Below are positions 36,460-48,823 of a stretch of DNA of 64,000 nt, piece by piece. The stretch is from Lottia gigantea. Lineage: Eukaryota; Mollusca; Gastropoda; Lottiidae. Each line of letters starts with the position of its first letter. Position 1 is the first letter of the stretch. The DNA lies in contig NW_008708117.1 in NCBI RefSeq assembly GCF_000327385.1, forward strand, positions 293,810-357,809. The letters are read 5' to 3'. The translations under genes and the position numbers were made by a program. Below the pieces are notes generated by a model. It made no database searches. It saw only the letters and a program-made list of their open reading frames with translations, and was not told the origin of the DNA.

Positions 36460-39078
36460 GTCAGGGGCTCAATAGCGGTCTTTACTATTGAGTTAATACA
36501 CCAATGGTTGGGATATCATCCCTTTTGAGGTAAGTACATCCCTATGATTTATCAAGAGTGTATGAGTAAGATGACATGTAACCTTTGATACAATAGTTAT
36601 TACAGATATTATTTTAAGTCATGTCCTGAAGTGACCAAAGTTTAATCTTCTATTGTTGATCTTTTGCTTCCGGAAACAAGCATTATGTTTTAAATTTGAA
36701 AATGGATACATATTGGATTAATTGAGTTTATCAGCTAGTATATATAACCATATCGCTTTTATTAAATACATAATACCAGTAAAAGAAATTCAATTGTTTT
36801 TGTTATTTTTCAGGGTTCCAAGTAAAGTAGCTCGTCTTCAGCTACGGACAGTATAGTTAGATATGGTGTGCAACCTAGGTTTTTGGAGGTAGTTCACAAG
36901 GAGCAAAATTTTCTCGTGCATTGGGTTCGTTTCGTGTATAGTTTAGTTGTGGCAGCCTGTGGGCTACCTTGTTAGGGCCACCTAGGTTGTACATGGCCAT
37001 CATCATGTCCACCCAGCCTCTCTTGGAACAAATGGAGGTAAGTTATGAGTCATTATTTCATAATAGTCAGAAACTTGTTGACTTCTACCGGGTCTCTGAT
37101 TTATTAAGGGTGTGCGAGTCTACTTCATTTATAACCCTTGATCCAACGGGCTTTTATTCCTGTCATTTAGAAATGATACCCCCCTGCTTGCAGGATCAAG
37201 GGTACATTTACCAGAAGGCTCATTCACCTTTTATAAATCAAGATGAGCCTTCAATATTCTCAATTTGCATGTTGGGGGGAAACAGACGCTGTTATGGGGG
37301 TGGGGGGATACAGGATTTCCGCTTTCGGCTACATTGTGGGAAAATGGTTCCAAATGGCAAAATATTTTGAATTCGCTAAGTGGAAAATCTTTATTGCAAT
37401 AAGTCAACATGTTTCAGACTATTATTAGAAATGCACATGGAAACCAAAATAAGATTTGCAAATTGATTATGTGATTCTGTTCTGTTTGCTTCAAGAAGTT
37501 GGAAAATAACATTATTCTGTATTATGGTCATCTTCACAATGTCAAGCAATTAGAACCTTCAACTTATACTTTGACTCCAATAGCCACCTTCTTGTATCAT
37601 TGAGGTTTGTTAATGCAGTGATTTGTTTGGATCGTACTCTACCAAACAACCAGGCTTATAATCCAACCAAACTACTGTATCCCGTTTTACAAGAAAGGCG
37701 GCTTTTTGAGTCATGGTATAAGCCGAAGGTCGTAATAGCTTGACATTGTATTATGGTTACTTCACCCGTTTCTTGATCTAACACCTTTTTATTGTTCACT
37801 GTTTCAACGAATTATGCTTTTTTTTGATGAAATAAATTATGTATGATGTTTCAATAATTTTAGGTGTGTACAGATCGAACTTCATTATAAAGAAATAAAG
37901 GTGCTAAGAGCGTGGCATGGAAGTTCATCACGTAAGTTTCAAATTAAGCATATTTTAACTATCGAGTTATGGCTTTTCATGGCATTTCTTTCATTTTCTG
38001 GACGTTTTGTTCAAATTTTATGGTGACTCATAGTGTCACAAACTTTGCAAGTTAAAGATCCCTTGATATGTAGGCTAGTTAATAACACTTTCCATGCAAA
38101 ATTACCTTCATTAAAAAGCACATTCTTGTAGACCATGTCTGTCTGTTTATCCATCAATTCTAACTCTGTAACTTACTGATTCTTCTGTTATTGATGTTTT
38201 TTGTAAATGAGTGTTCAAGCAGATACCGATTTTCTGGTGCTCAACTTTCGACTAATTTTTTAGATTTAAAATAGATACTGTTTTTTGATTATTAATGCAT
38301 TTTCTTTAAACGGTTACTGATCTTATATGTTCAAACAGTTATTGATTTTTCAATGTTCGAACTGCTACTGATGTTAGTGCTCAAACGGTTATTGAGTTTT
38401 TAGTGTCATCAATTGATGTTCTAATGCTCATACAGTAAATGATTTTCGAGTGCTCAAACGGTTTATGATTTTAAATGTTATAAAGGTTACTAAATTTTTA
38501 AGGCTTAAATAGTTAATACATGTATTAGTGCTCAAGCAAGTAATATTGTATTCAAGTGGTTACTGATTTTTTTACTGATGATTATTTTAGTGGTCAAAAT
38601 GTCTTTTTAATCACTGATCATTACTAATGTGTCTTTCAAATTAGAAAAATACACCAGAAGGTTCCAGAATCAAACAGATTTTCAAAAATATCAGAGAAAT
38701 TATTTAATACTTGTCAGTTGATATTTGAAAAAGACTATATAGATTAGTTTTCATAAGGTTTTATTTAAACTTGGCTGGTGTTATTTGCTTTTTATGGGGA
38801 ATGCAGTTCGATTGTTGGTTTTTGTGACAGATTGCAACTAGTCTTTTTCCATTTTCAGGTTAGAAAGGGTAAATCGTCTGGTAATTTACCTACCTGCAAT
38901 AGCACTGCCACACTAGGGGTGATCTGAGGTCATGGCCTGTATGATTCTACAGATCCTCCTATTCACAGATGAAGAACAGAAGAAGCAGGCGCGCCCACAG
39001 ATGAAGATTACAGATGAAGATTACAGATGAAGATTACAGATGAAGAGGAAAATCAAGTGATGCCTCCACCCATTTTTG
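36460..39078 (+). ncRNA. Exon cassette 1 (oldest copy) of a putative spliced non-coding locus
   Basis: Four exon-like blocks bounded by good acceptors and donors: A1 36460-36529 (TTTCAG/gtaagt), B1 36814-37037 (TTTCAG/gtaagt), C1 37864-37931 (TTTTAG/gtaagt), D1 38859-39078 (TTTCAG/gtaagt). D1 is about 90% identical by eye to D of the later cassettes over its first 115 bases, while the introns show no alignable similarity. B1 is almost twice as long as other B exons and matches them only at its two ends. Stops and single-base length differences in all frames make protein coding unlikely. Intron C-D holds a degenerate 35-bp repeat (38160-38610, TTTTTAGTGCTCAAACGG). No function is known. Confidence 0.55.
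38160..38610. repeat. Degenerate about 35-bp tandem repeat in cassette 1
   Basis: Roughly a dozen units of the form GGTTACTGATTTTT, AGTGCTCAAAC, strongly diverged. It lies between exons C1 and D1 and has no counterpart in the other cassettes. Confidence 0.6.
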
Positions 39079-40735
39079 GTAAGTTGAGTTAGATATTCTG
39101 AAGATGGATTGTCGATTAAAAATCAAAACCCCAAAATTATTTTTTTTATTTGTAATTCTATTATGTCAATAAAAATACTCCTGAATTGGCTAATGAAGAA
39201 AGAAATGCCTATGGCATTAGACCACTCACCCTAATTTTTATGTTGAACTGTTGAAGGATCTTCAATGTGCACAGCTGGTAGAACATGTTGCCTCATTTTG
39301 TTCCAACCAAAAAAACTATACACTTATTTCCATGTAAACGGGGAAAACGGACGTTGAAAAATCCTAATGTACATTCAAAAACATAATGTTCGATAATTTT
39401 TCGTTTGAGATCACATTTTTGCTTTCCAAGAATTGGTGATAAAAATGAACCATCTGTAAAATAAAATTTCGAAATTAAAAGATGCTAAAGCGTGCTTCTG
39501 AAATCTTAGTGTTTGGACAATACGAATTATAGTACTATTTTCAAGTTGATATTTCAAATCATATAAATCTTATTGACACAATGTAGAAACTACATCAGTC
39601 AGATAGTTGTAATGTGGAATCTAAAAGGGGTATTTCAAACTTAGGTATGCACATGCCATAATAACTATTACAGTAGATCTCTGAATACATAAAGTTGTAC
39701 GATTTTAACACTAAACCATAAAGCTAAAAGTTGATTTACAGGGACCGATTCACCATCCGTTTGACCAATAATACCTTAGTCCCAGAAATGGGATTTTTTT
39801 TTAGATAAGCTAATCAGAAATAGTGTTTACAGATCACCTTGGCAATTTGAGCCTTCAAATGCATGTGTGTACAGAATTATCCGCGTTTGAATGTTAAAAT
39901 GACGACAAGTCTTTTTCCTTTACTCTATCATAATATGTAGGAAAGACATAGATAGAAATAAAATGTTAATTTCCTAGATGGAGTTATTTTTGAAGGAAAT
40001 ATAATTTTGAATATGAATTGAATTGAAATAAAAAAAAGTAGCCCAACTCATAAAATCTATAACATTAATATTCTTAATTCCTTTTGTCTTTGGTGTGCGT
40101 TTCAATAACTGTTCCAATTTTGGTGAAATTCTACTAGAAATTGAAACCTTATATTGAGCAATATAATGAAATTTTTTAACAAAATGTACTTAAAACTTTT
40201 ATTAAAATTTCTAGTCAAAAAGCATTCTAAATGCCATCAAAATCCGTAGTTTACTTTACGTACAAAAACCAAACTACAGTCAAACTTGTGATAAGCAAGC
40301 TCTCAAGGGGCAGTATTGGAAGTTTCATTATCAAAATAGGCGTAAATTATACATGATAATATTTCTAAAATATGCTATTTACACCTATGTATCTGGATCA
40401 AACTTGAATTGTTTTAAAAGAACGGGGTGTAGTAATTGTTAATCAAGTCGCTTAACCTAGTTCGGTGTTTATTGGCTTTGTAATAGCTCAACATTTTACT
40501 TGAAACCTCTAGAATGCATAGGAGACAAATTTCTCTGCAATTAATTGTTTATTTTACTTCTAATTACTCCCAAAAAGCATAACGAACTTGAAGTAAATAG
40601 TTTTGACGTTAAAATACGACACTGTTATTTAGATTTTCCACATTTCACAAATTTGAGCGATATATATTTCGACATACAAAACAAATGAATTATATCGTTT
40701 GATATTAGCACCCTTTTACTTCTAAATGGATTCCA
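39079..40735. other. Spacer after cassette 1 with an M2 element
   Basis: Contains a minus-oriented M2 copy at about 39735-40000 (TCACCATCCGTTTGACCAAT ... AGCCTTCAAATGC). Nothing else could be supported in the remaining AT-rich sequence. Confidence 0.4.
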
Positions 40736-40739
40736 TTTT

Positions 40740-42060
40740 TAAATCTTGAATACTACGGAAAGCACAATTCTTGATGGAATTTGACAAAACTGATTGAAAC
40801 TGCTCTTTATATCCCAACCTTAAAAAAACTGTTTAATTGTAAATGAGTTATTGCCGTAATTCTTGAAACGTGTCAATTTAGTTCAACAGTATAAAGGCAC
40901 AATTCTTGTTGGCTGTGGGGGGAAAACTTTTTAATATCAAATTTGTTATCGCCCTTATTCGTGGAAACGTGTTCAATTGTTTAGTTCGTCGACAGTCTAA
41001 CAGGCACAATTCTTGTAGGCTATGGAAAACAGGTTCAATTATACCTCGTAAACACTTCAGAAGACACAATTCTTGATGGATTTTGACGAGACTTGGTTAA
41101 ATTGTTAATTTAAAATGAAGCATATCGTTTGATATTATAGACCCTGTTCTAAGTAGCCCTTAGTACTCTCAAGTTTTGATTAACCCTTTTAAAACAAATT
41201 CAGTTTGTAGATACATAGATATAAATAATCTACTTTAGAAATATTTTCAGGTATAACTTACGTTTTTGATACTGAAAATCTTTTACAAAAAAGCAATATG
41301 CTCCTTTAAATACTTCAAAACATTATTCTTGTCAGTTTGGGGAAACTTGAAATTGTTCACTCAAAATGAACGATATCGTTTAAAAACCTTTTAATATTAA
41401 ATGAGTTGTTGCCCTTATTCTTCGAATCGTGTTCAAGTTTTAGTTCATCACACTAAAAGGCACAATTCTTGTAGGGTATGGACGAAAAAAAAATCATTTT
41501 ATATGAGTTATTGCACTTGATCTTTAAAACACGTTCAATTATTAACTCGTAAACACTCTAAAAGGCACAATTCTTGATAGATTCAAATTGTTTAGATCTT
41601 AAAGGGTCAGGCTTGCTATTTTCGGAGGTTTATTTAAGCAAATAGTCTTGAGAAGTACTAGAATTGTATGAAAATCGCACAATTCCTTCAAAAATACACC
41701 GAACTAGGAATTTCACTCTCACTTAATGTCTTTTCTATATATGACAGAGTCTCAAGAAAAGACGAGTCGTCTTTAACTTTCAACGCAGATAATCCTCGAC
41801 ACATAGATTTAAAGGCTCAAATTTCGACGGTGAGCTGTGATTAGCAAAGCCAAACAATTCCTGTTTCTCGGACCGAGGTGCGATTTGTAAATTGGATGGC
41901 GATGCTGTCCCTTTAAATATTCTAGAAAGCACAATTCTTAGCACGAAATTGATTGAAATTGCTCATTATAACCCGACCTTAAAAACTAAACTTTTTAATA
42001 TTAGATGAGTAATTGTCCTTATTCTTCGAAACGTGTTCAATTTTTTGTCCACATCTCAAT
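40740..42060 (-). repeat. T1 repeat family in inverse orientation, interrupted by an M2 element
   Basis: Repeated phrases AAAGGCACAATTCTTG, TTATTCTTCGAAACGTGTTC and AATTTTTTAGTTC are the reverse complement of the 32080-32685 repeat. Units are diverged and separated by AACGATATCGTTT-type sequence. A complete M2 element (41598-41916, starting AAAGGGTCAGGCTTGC) is inserted in the array. Confidence 0.75.
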
Positions 42061-44632
42061 ACCTTCAAGGAAAGTATATATAAACTCAGACATGAAATCC
42101 AAAACTTGCATCAAAATACAATTATAGTATAATAGCAGGTTTACCTTGATAACAACGACAGAAGAGGAAACAAGATATATTTCCTAGTTTCATTAACAAA
42201 TATTTCATAAAGTGAAGTGGAGTGAATGCAAAGTGTTTAAGTTAAATGCTGAAATGGATATTAGTATTAACCTGAAAAACAGAAAAGTTTTTTTAAGAGA
42301 GAGAGGAGGGGACTAAAAAGATGAATACGTAAGAAAGACACGCTGATGAAATAGTAAAATGAAAAATGAAATTTAGAGAGAATAGAAAATAAAACAAGTA
42401 TGTGTGTACCCTAGTTGAAGTTACCAACCAACCCTATTAACAATCACACACACACACACATCTTACTTTATTTTTGAATTAAATTTATCAAATTATTTAC
42501 TATATTCTTACTAGACTATTTTATAGCTATGTACTAACTTAAATTATTTATGAATTAAATTAACTAATATCATATACAACCTAAAAAGATATGAAAATAT
42601 TTAACTAAAAAAACTTACAAATAAGAAAAAATTATGTTTCAGAGACAGTAATAGAACACAACCTTCCTTGACCTAAACCTATTTAACCTTAACATTCAAA
42701 GAGGTTTACAAGAGTCAAAATATGAAGATACACATGCAATTTATGTTCTTCTAAATTAGGAAAAGTATTTGGATTTAAAGAAAGGGAAGCACAAGAATTT
42801 ACTTATAAGTGGCTTAATTTTATAATAGGCCTATATATTATTCCAAGATTAATATTTTCCTTTATATTAAGACTTGAATAAAATAATTTGAAATGTAGTG
42901 GGAAGAGAACTTGAAGGGAGATAATTCACACAAAGGGAAATAACTCTCAATAAAGGGAGTTAATTTAACTGTCTGATAGCTTATCAATTATCTTAAAGTA
43001 TTATACTACCTAATATTTTATCACAATAAAATAAATGACAAGGAGATGAATAAATAAATGAAAATTAACGTTACCAAATATAGGAATACCAAAATATATA
43101 TCTCTCATACAAAATATAGTTACCCAGAAAAAGGTTGAAGTAGCCAGATCAATTATTTCACAAAGGTTGAAAATAAAGTTTCCTTCTATTTCAAAGACCA
43201 AGACATAAGGAAAGTTTCTGACAGGATAGGTGATGAAACTCACCAATGACAGAAGGTGACAAGGTCCAGTGAGGTCAGTTCAGTTAAGAAAATAAGAGAA
43301 GGCAATAATAAGAACATTAGTATTAGGTCAGTGTAAAGTAATTATGTGCTTATTAAAACAGTAGTGGTGCATTAAGATAATACAACATTTAAATTAAAAA
43401 ACCAAGTTTCTTTAAAAATGCACCCTGTCACAGTCATCACTCTAATAATTGCAATTTTTGTAGGTTAAGGAGTTGCTGCACCTGATCTCTGAAACATAGA
43501 TTATTAATATTAGCTCGTAAACACTTCAGATGACACAATTCTTGGTGAAATTATTTACTCGAAAGAACTATTATTAGGATTATTGCCCTTATTCTATGAA
43601 ACCTGTTCATTTTTGTAACAAGCGCATAAGGTTTCAACAGAAGATGAAATGAAGGATATGCAAACACATAGAGTATAATATATAGTAACAAAGTAGCAAT
43701 ATAATAAGATGAAGCGTTTCAAAAAATATAAAGGTAATATAATAATTAACAATAACATAGGTCGTTACAAAACAATGATAAAACAAAGATTAGAGTGAGA
43801 TATGGTAGATGAAAAAGATATGGTAATTAACTATTATGAGAGAATTCAGTAATACTATAAACCTCGTGTACATTGAAATCGTTTTCCCCTGGACATTCTC
43901 ACTGTTCTGGGGGATAGATTGTGGCTCAGAAAGTAGCTAATATTTCTTAAACTTAATAACTTAAACTTAGTAATAGCTAGTAAAGCAATATTCTTAGATA
44001 ATGACTTCATTTAAAAAGGAAGAATGAAGTTTGTTTCACTGACGTGCAGATCTTGAGTTGAATTTGATATTATTATGACTTTATCATCGTTTGTTTTGAA
44101 ATCAGAGACCTCTAAATTCGACGAAATTTTGATAAACAATTTTTTGGTTATTAGAGTTTGATTTGAGAACATTTTAAAAAACAAATTTCCAACTTTAAGG
44201 CAATCTTGGTCTATATTACCCCAATTTATTAAATTAGCTTCCAATCCAACATTGACAAGAGTAACAGGCTGATATGTCAAAGATCAATGTAGTCCGACTC
44301 TTGATGAATGAAGATACATTTCCACTAAGGGATGACTCAGTGAGTTGCTCTATAACCTGAAAGTTCTGGGTTAAGTCCAGGCATAGGTGGGGATATATTT
44401 TTAGGATTTTTCAATTTGTTTACCCTTGTCGGAGAAGCAGAACAATAAACTTGAGACCTCGCATGCTACACTTTGTATACGTTAAAGATCCATCGACGGC
44501 TGGAAATCGAGTAGGCCAATGACGCTAACTTGGCAAAATTTCGCTTCCATCAGTCAAAACACATGGAGTAATGTAGGAATCCATTTATTTCATTTCCATT
44601 TAAACGTATATTTTTTTTGGTTTCTTTTTTAG
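42061..44632. other. AT-rich spacer, T1 fragment and S1 SINE before cassette 2
   Basis: Holds a short (AC)n run at 42447-42461, a T1 fragment at 43480-43620 and a plus-oriented S1 SINE at about 44340-44600 (tRNA-like head TGACTCAGTGAGTTGCTC, core TACGTTAAAGATCCATCGAC). The SINE ends about 30 bases before exon A2. No coding exon is supported in 42.1-44.3 kb. Confidence 0.45.
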
Positions 44633-45880
44633 CCGTTAGCGGGAACTCAAATAGCTGTCTTTACTATTGGGTTTGACATACACCACTCATAGTTAGATGG
44701 CCAACAAAGCACGGTAAGTTTATTTTTTAATCAAATACCATGTTCATAGTGTTTTCTTTAAGTGTTGACAAAACCTTCAAAATTTCAGAATAATTATTTA
44801 CTATTTTTTGAGTGACATCATACAATGATTAGTTTTAATTGAAATTTAAAGACTACAGACGGGTGGCTGGATATTGCCATTTTTGTTATGATGGCACAAA
44901 TAACTGATGATGTAAAATTTCTATTACAGAAAATCTTATTTGCTTATATATTTGTACAAAATGTTTAGATTTCAAAATGAATGCATGAATGACCGTTGTG
45001 GTAAACTACCATGTTTTTTTACTATCAGATAAAATAATTCTGTTAAATGTCACAATTTACATTATTATTGTTTCTCTTGCAGGGTTCCAAGAACAAAGCT
45101 GGTCTTAGCTATACATTAGAGGGACATTCAACTGGTCAATCATTACATAGGTTATGGTGGAGTACAAATGTCCTAAAAGCGAATCTTGGAACAAAGCGAG
45201 GTAATGATTACCGATTTAGTTTCTGAGAAGTTTGAGCTATTGCCTTTGTCATGGAAGACATTGGCTTTCAAATTGGACTGAACATGGTATATCTCTATTG
45301 TGATTTTTGATGAACAGTTTTTGACAAGGTTTAATACATACCTACTATGTCAAAATTTTAAGGACAATTTTGTATGTTAATGTTTGAAGCATTCTCAGAT
45401 TTGTCCATAATGTTAAGTTATTTATAATTTCAGGTGTATACAGATAGAGTTTCACCACATCGACATGAAGTGCTTATGGTGTGGCACAGAAGCTCGCAAG
45501 GCAAGTTGACATTATTACTTATAGCTATTCTGATCTCTAACCATTTAGATTCCTCGTATGCTCATGAAATGTTTCCTGGTAACAAGCACAAGAGCAACGA
45601 AGAATCAAAAAGTGCCACGACAGCATCTGTCTGTTTTGTGTCACTAGAAAGCGTAGTGAATTTTGTTTTTGTGTAATTTTAGGTTAGAAAGGGTAAATCG
45701 TTTGGTAATATACCTACCCGCAATAGCACTGCCACAATAGGAGTGTTCTGAGGTCATGGCCTGTATGACTCTACAGAACTCCTATTCACAGATGAAGAGG
45801 AACAGATGAAGGACAGATGAAGAGGAACAGATGAAGCGGAACAGATGAAGCAGCTGCGGTGATTCCTCCACCCATTTTTT
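44633..45880 (+). ncRNA. Exon cassette 2
   Basis: A2 44633-44713, B2 45083-45200, C2 45434-45500, D2 45683-45880, each with an acceptor (TTTTAG, TTGCAG, TTTCAG, TTTTAG) and a donor (gtaagt, gtaatg, gcaagt, gtaagc). The C donor is of the GC class. Individual exons B2 and C2 happen to be open in one frame, but the frames do not connect through D2 and are not kept in the other cassettes. D2 ends with AGATGAAG repeats rich in purine enhancer-like sequence. The intron lengths are 369, 233 and 182 bases. Confidence 0.55.
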
Positions 45881-46138
45881 GTAAGCTTACTTTTGATTTT
45901 TTTCAAGTGGTATTCTGAATTTCAGAAGGTGCATGTACTGGATCAATAGCTATGCAATAGACAATGGTACAAAAATGTTTCCATAGCTGAAGAAATGTAT
46001 GGTGTTTTGAGTGCAAGTCTTGAGCATGCCCTTACTCAATAGAGATTTTCCTTTAGAATGACTTGACTCTTTTTTTCTAATAGTACTAAAATTAGCCTCC
46101 TTATTAAAGTTTCCGACTGTTAAAAAATTGTACATGTT

Positions 46139-46475
46139 GTGCTGGGTATCGATTATTCAATTTAGATCGTTTATCGATGGCAGGCTATCGATCGATCGAT
46201 CGATTAATAATGGAAATCTTTTAATTAAAAAACCCTGTAAATACTAAATTAAAAACATGCTAAAATTATTATTTACAAGAGTTATATTTGCGTCATAGAA
46301 GTATATTCTTTCTTTGATCGGTTATTATAGATTATTGTGGGCAAGTTATGTGTAAAGGTAAACTATGTGGAAAAGATTACAACTTGTTAATTACCACTGG
46401 AGAATTCGATAATCGAAAATCGAAATTATAATTCCAGCGACGATAATTGATTATTTGGATCATTTACCCAGCCCT
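46139..46475. mobile_element. hAT-like MITE between cassettes 2 and 3
   Basis: Ends GTGCTGGGTATCGATTAT and, inverted, GGGCTGGGTAAATGATCC, with GATCGATCGATCGAT repeats inside. A copy of the same insertion is found at 48279-48611 in the equivalent position between cassettes 3 and 4, so the element was already present when that segment was duplicated. Confidence 0.7.
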
Positions 46476-46680
46476 TGCAAAAATATCAGGAATAAATTTG
46501 GTTTATTACTTCACTGTTTTGTTTCAAGAAGTATAATAGCAAACAATCAGAAATAGGGACAAGAGTAAAGGGCTGTGGTATCGAAGGATCAATGTTGTCA
46601 TAGACAATTGATAAATCACGATAAATTGCTGCTTGCTTTAATTAGAATAAAATGTTTATTGTTTTCGGTTTCTTTTTCAG

Positions 46681-48016
46681 CCGTCAGCGGGAACTCAATA
46701 GCGGTCTTTACTATTGGGTTTGACATACACCACGCAAAGTTAGATGACCAACAAAGCACGGTCAGTTTATATTTAAAGAAATTTCCTGTTCATGGAGTTT
46801 TCTTACCTTGTTAAAAACAGCTTCCAGATTATTATTTGTGATTATAACAAAAAAAAGATGTTTTCTGACCTTTTCTGAAAGGCCCTTAGACATTATAAGC
46901 AGCGTTAGGGATAGTGACAGCTTAAGATGTTATTTTTAGTGCATTTTAAGAACCTTATGAAAACTTGGCTTCCAAATGTTTTCACGAATGACTGTTTTGA
47001 TCAATTACCATGGCTTTAACAATAAGATAATTAGATCTTTTTAAATACCATATTTTACATTACTATTATTTCCCTTGCAGGGTTCCAAGAACAAAAATAG
47101 CTGGTTTTTAGCTGTACAATAGAGGGACATTCAACTGGTCAATCATTACATAGGTTATGGTGGAGCACAAATGTCCAAAAAACGAATCTTGGAACAAAGC
47201 TAGGTGATGATAACTGAATTATTTCTGAGAAAATTTGTGTTATTGCTTTTGTCCTAGGAAACATTGGCTTTGAAATTGGATTGAAATTGGTATGCTGATA
47301 TCTGATTTTGATTAACAGTGTTTTTGACTGGGCCTAAAACATAACCACTTTGTCAAAATTTTAAAGGAAATTTTGTGTGTTAATGAAGCATTCTCATATT
47401 TGTCCATAATGTTAAGTTATTCATAATTTCAGGTGTATACAGATAGAGTTTCACCACATCGAAATGAAGCGTTATGGTGTGGCGCAGAAGCTCGCAAGGC
47501 AAGTTGACAGTATTAAATAAAGCTATTCTGATCTCTAGCCATTTAGATTCCTCGTATGCTAACTCATGAAAATGTTCATGGTAACAAGCACAAGAGCAAT
47601 GAAGAATCAAAAAGTGCCATGAAAGCATTAAAAAGCGATAAACTGTTTACACAGTCAGCAAGGTTATATGAACATCTAGACACTTAAGCAAAAGTAAAAA
47701 GTAGAATATTGTAATGTTATTATATTTCTGTTTTGTTACACTACAAAGTGTAGTGAATTTTGTTTTTGTGTAATTTTAGATTAGAAAGGGTAAATCGTTT
47801 GGTAATTTACCTACCCGCAATAGCACCGCCACAATAGGAGTGTTCTGAGGTCATGGCCTGTATGACTCTACAGAACTCCTATTCACAGATGAAGAGGAAC
47901 AGATGAAGGACAGATGAAGAGGAACAGATGAAATAGGACAGATGAAGGACAGATGAAGAGGAACAGATGAAGCGGAACAGATGAAGCAGCTGCGGTGATT
48001 CCTCCACCCATTTTTT
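46681..48016 (+). ncRNA. Exon cassette 3
   Basis: A3 46681-46760, B3 47081-47203, C3 47433-47498, D3 47780-48016. Splice sites match cassette 2, including the GC donor after C3. Introns and exons are very similar to cassette 4, so this pair arose by a recent tandem duplication of about 2.1-2.4 kb that includes the upstream MITE. D3 has an enlarged AGATGAAG tract (about ten units). B3 has stops in all three frames. Confidence 0.6.
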
Positions 48017-48278
48017 GTAAGCTTACTTTTGATTTTTTTCAAGTGGTATTCTGAATTTCAGAAGGTGCATGTATTGGATCAATAGCTATGCAATAGACAA
48101 TGGTACAAAAATGTTTCCATAGATGAAGAAATGTATGGTATTTTGAGCATGCCCTTACTCAATAGAGCTTTTCGTTGAGAATGACTTGACTCTTTTATGT
48201 CGTGAATTTTTCTAAAAGTACTAAAATTAGCCTCTTTATTAAAGTTTCGACTGTTAAAAAATTGTACATGTACATGTT

Positions 48279-48611
48279 GTGCTGGGTATCGATTATCAAA
48301 TTGAGATCGATTATCGATGGCAGGCTATCGATCGATCGAGTAATAATGGAAATGGTTTACTTAAAAAAAACCTGTAAATACTAAATTAAAAACATGCTCA
48401 AATTATTATTTACAAGAGTTATATTTGCGTCATAGAAGTATATTCTTGCTTTGATCGGTTATTATAGATTATTTTGGGAAAGTTATGTGTAAAGGTAAAC
48501 TATGTGGAAAAGATTACAACTTGTTAATTACCAGTGGAGAATTTGATAATCGATAATCGAAATTATAATTCCAGCGACGATAATCGATTATTTGGATCAT
48601 TTACCCATCCC
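48279..48611. mobile_element. hAT-like MITE between cassettes 3 and 4 (duplicate of 46139-46475)
   Basis: Same ends and body as the copy before cassette 3, with a few differences (fewer GATC repeats, shorter right end TTACCCATCC). It marks the tandem duplication. Confidence 0.7.
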
Positions 48612-48823
48612 TTGCAAAAAAAGCAGAAATAGATTTGATTTATTGCTTCACTCCGTCAATGTTTTGTTTCAAAAAGTATATTAGCAAACTATTAGACATA
48701 GGGACAAGAGTAAGGGCTGTATTAAAGGATGAATGTTGTCTGACTCATAGACAATTGATAAATCACGATAAATTGCTGCTTGCTTTAATTAAAATGAAAT
48801 GTTTGTTTCGGTTTCTTTTTCAG

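Noticed and set aside
45434-45676. 80-codon open frame beginning in exon C2
   Set aside because: It is exon C2 read through its GC donor into intron; cassettes 1, 3 and 4 do not keep the frame.
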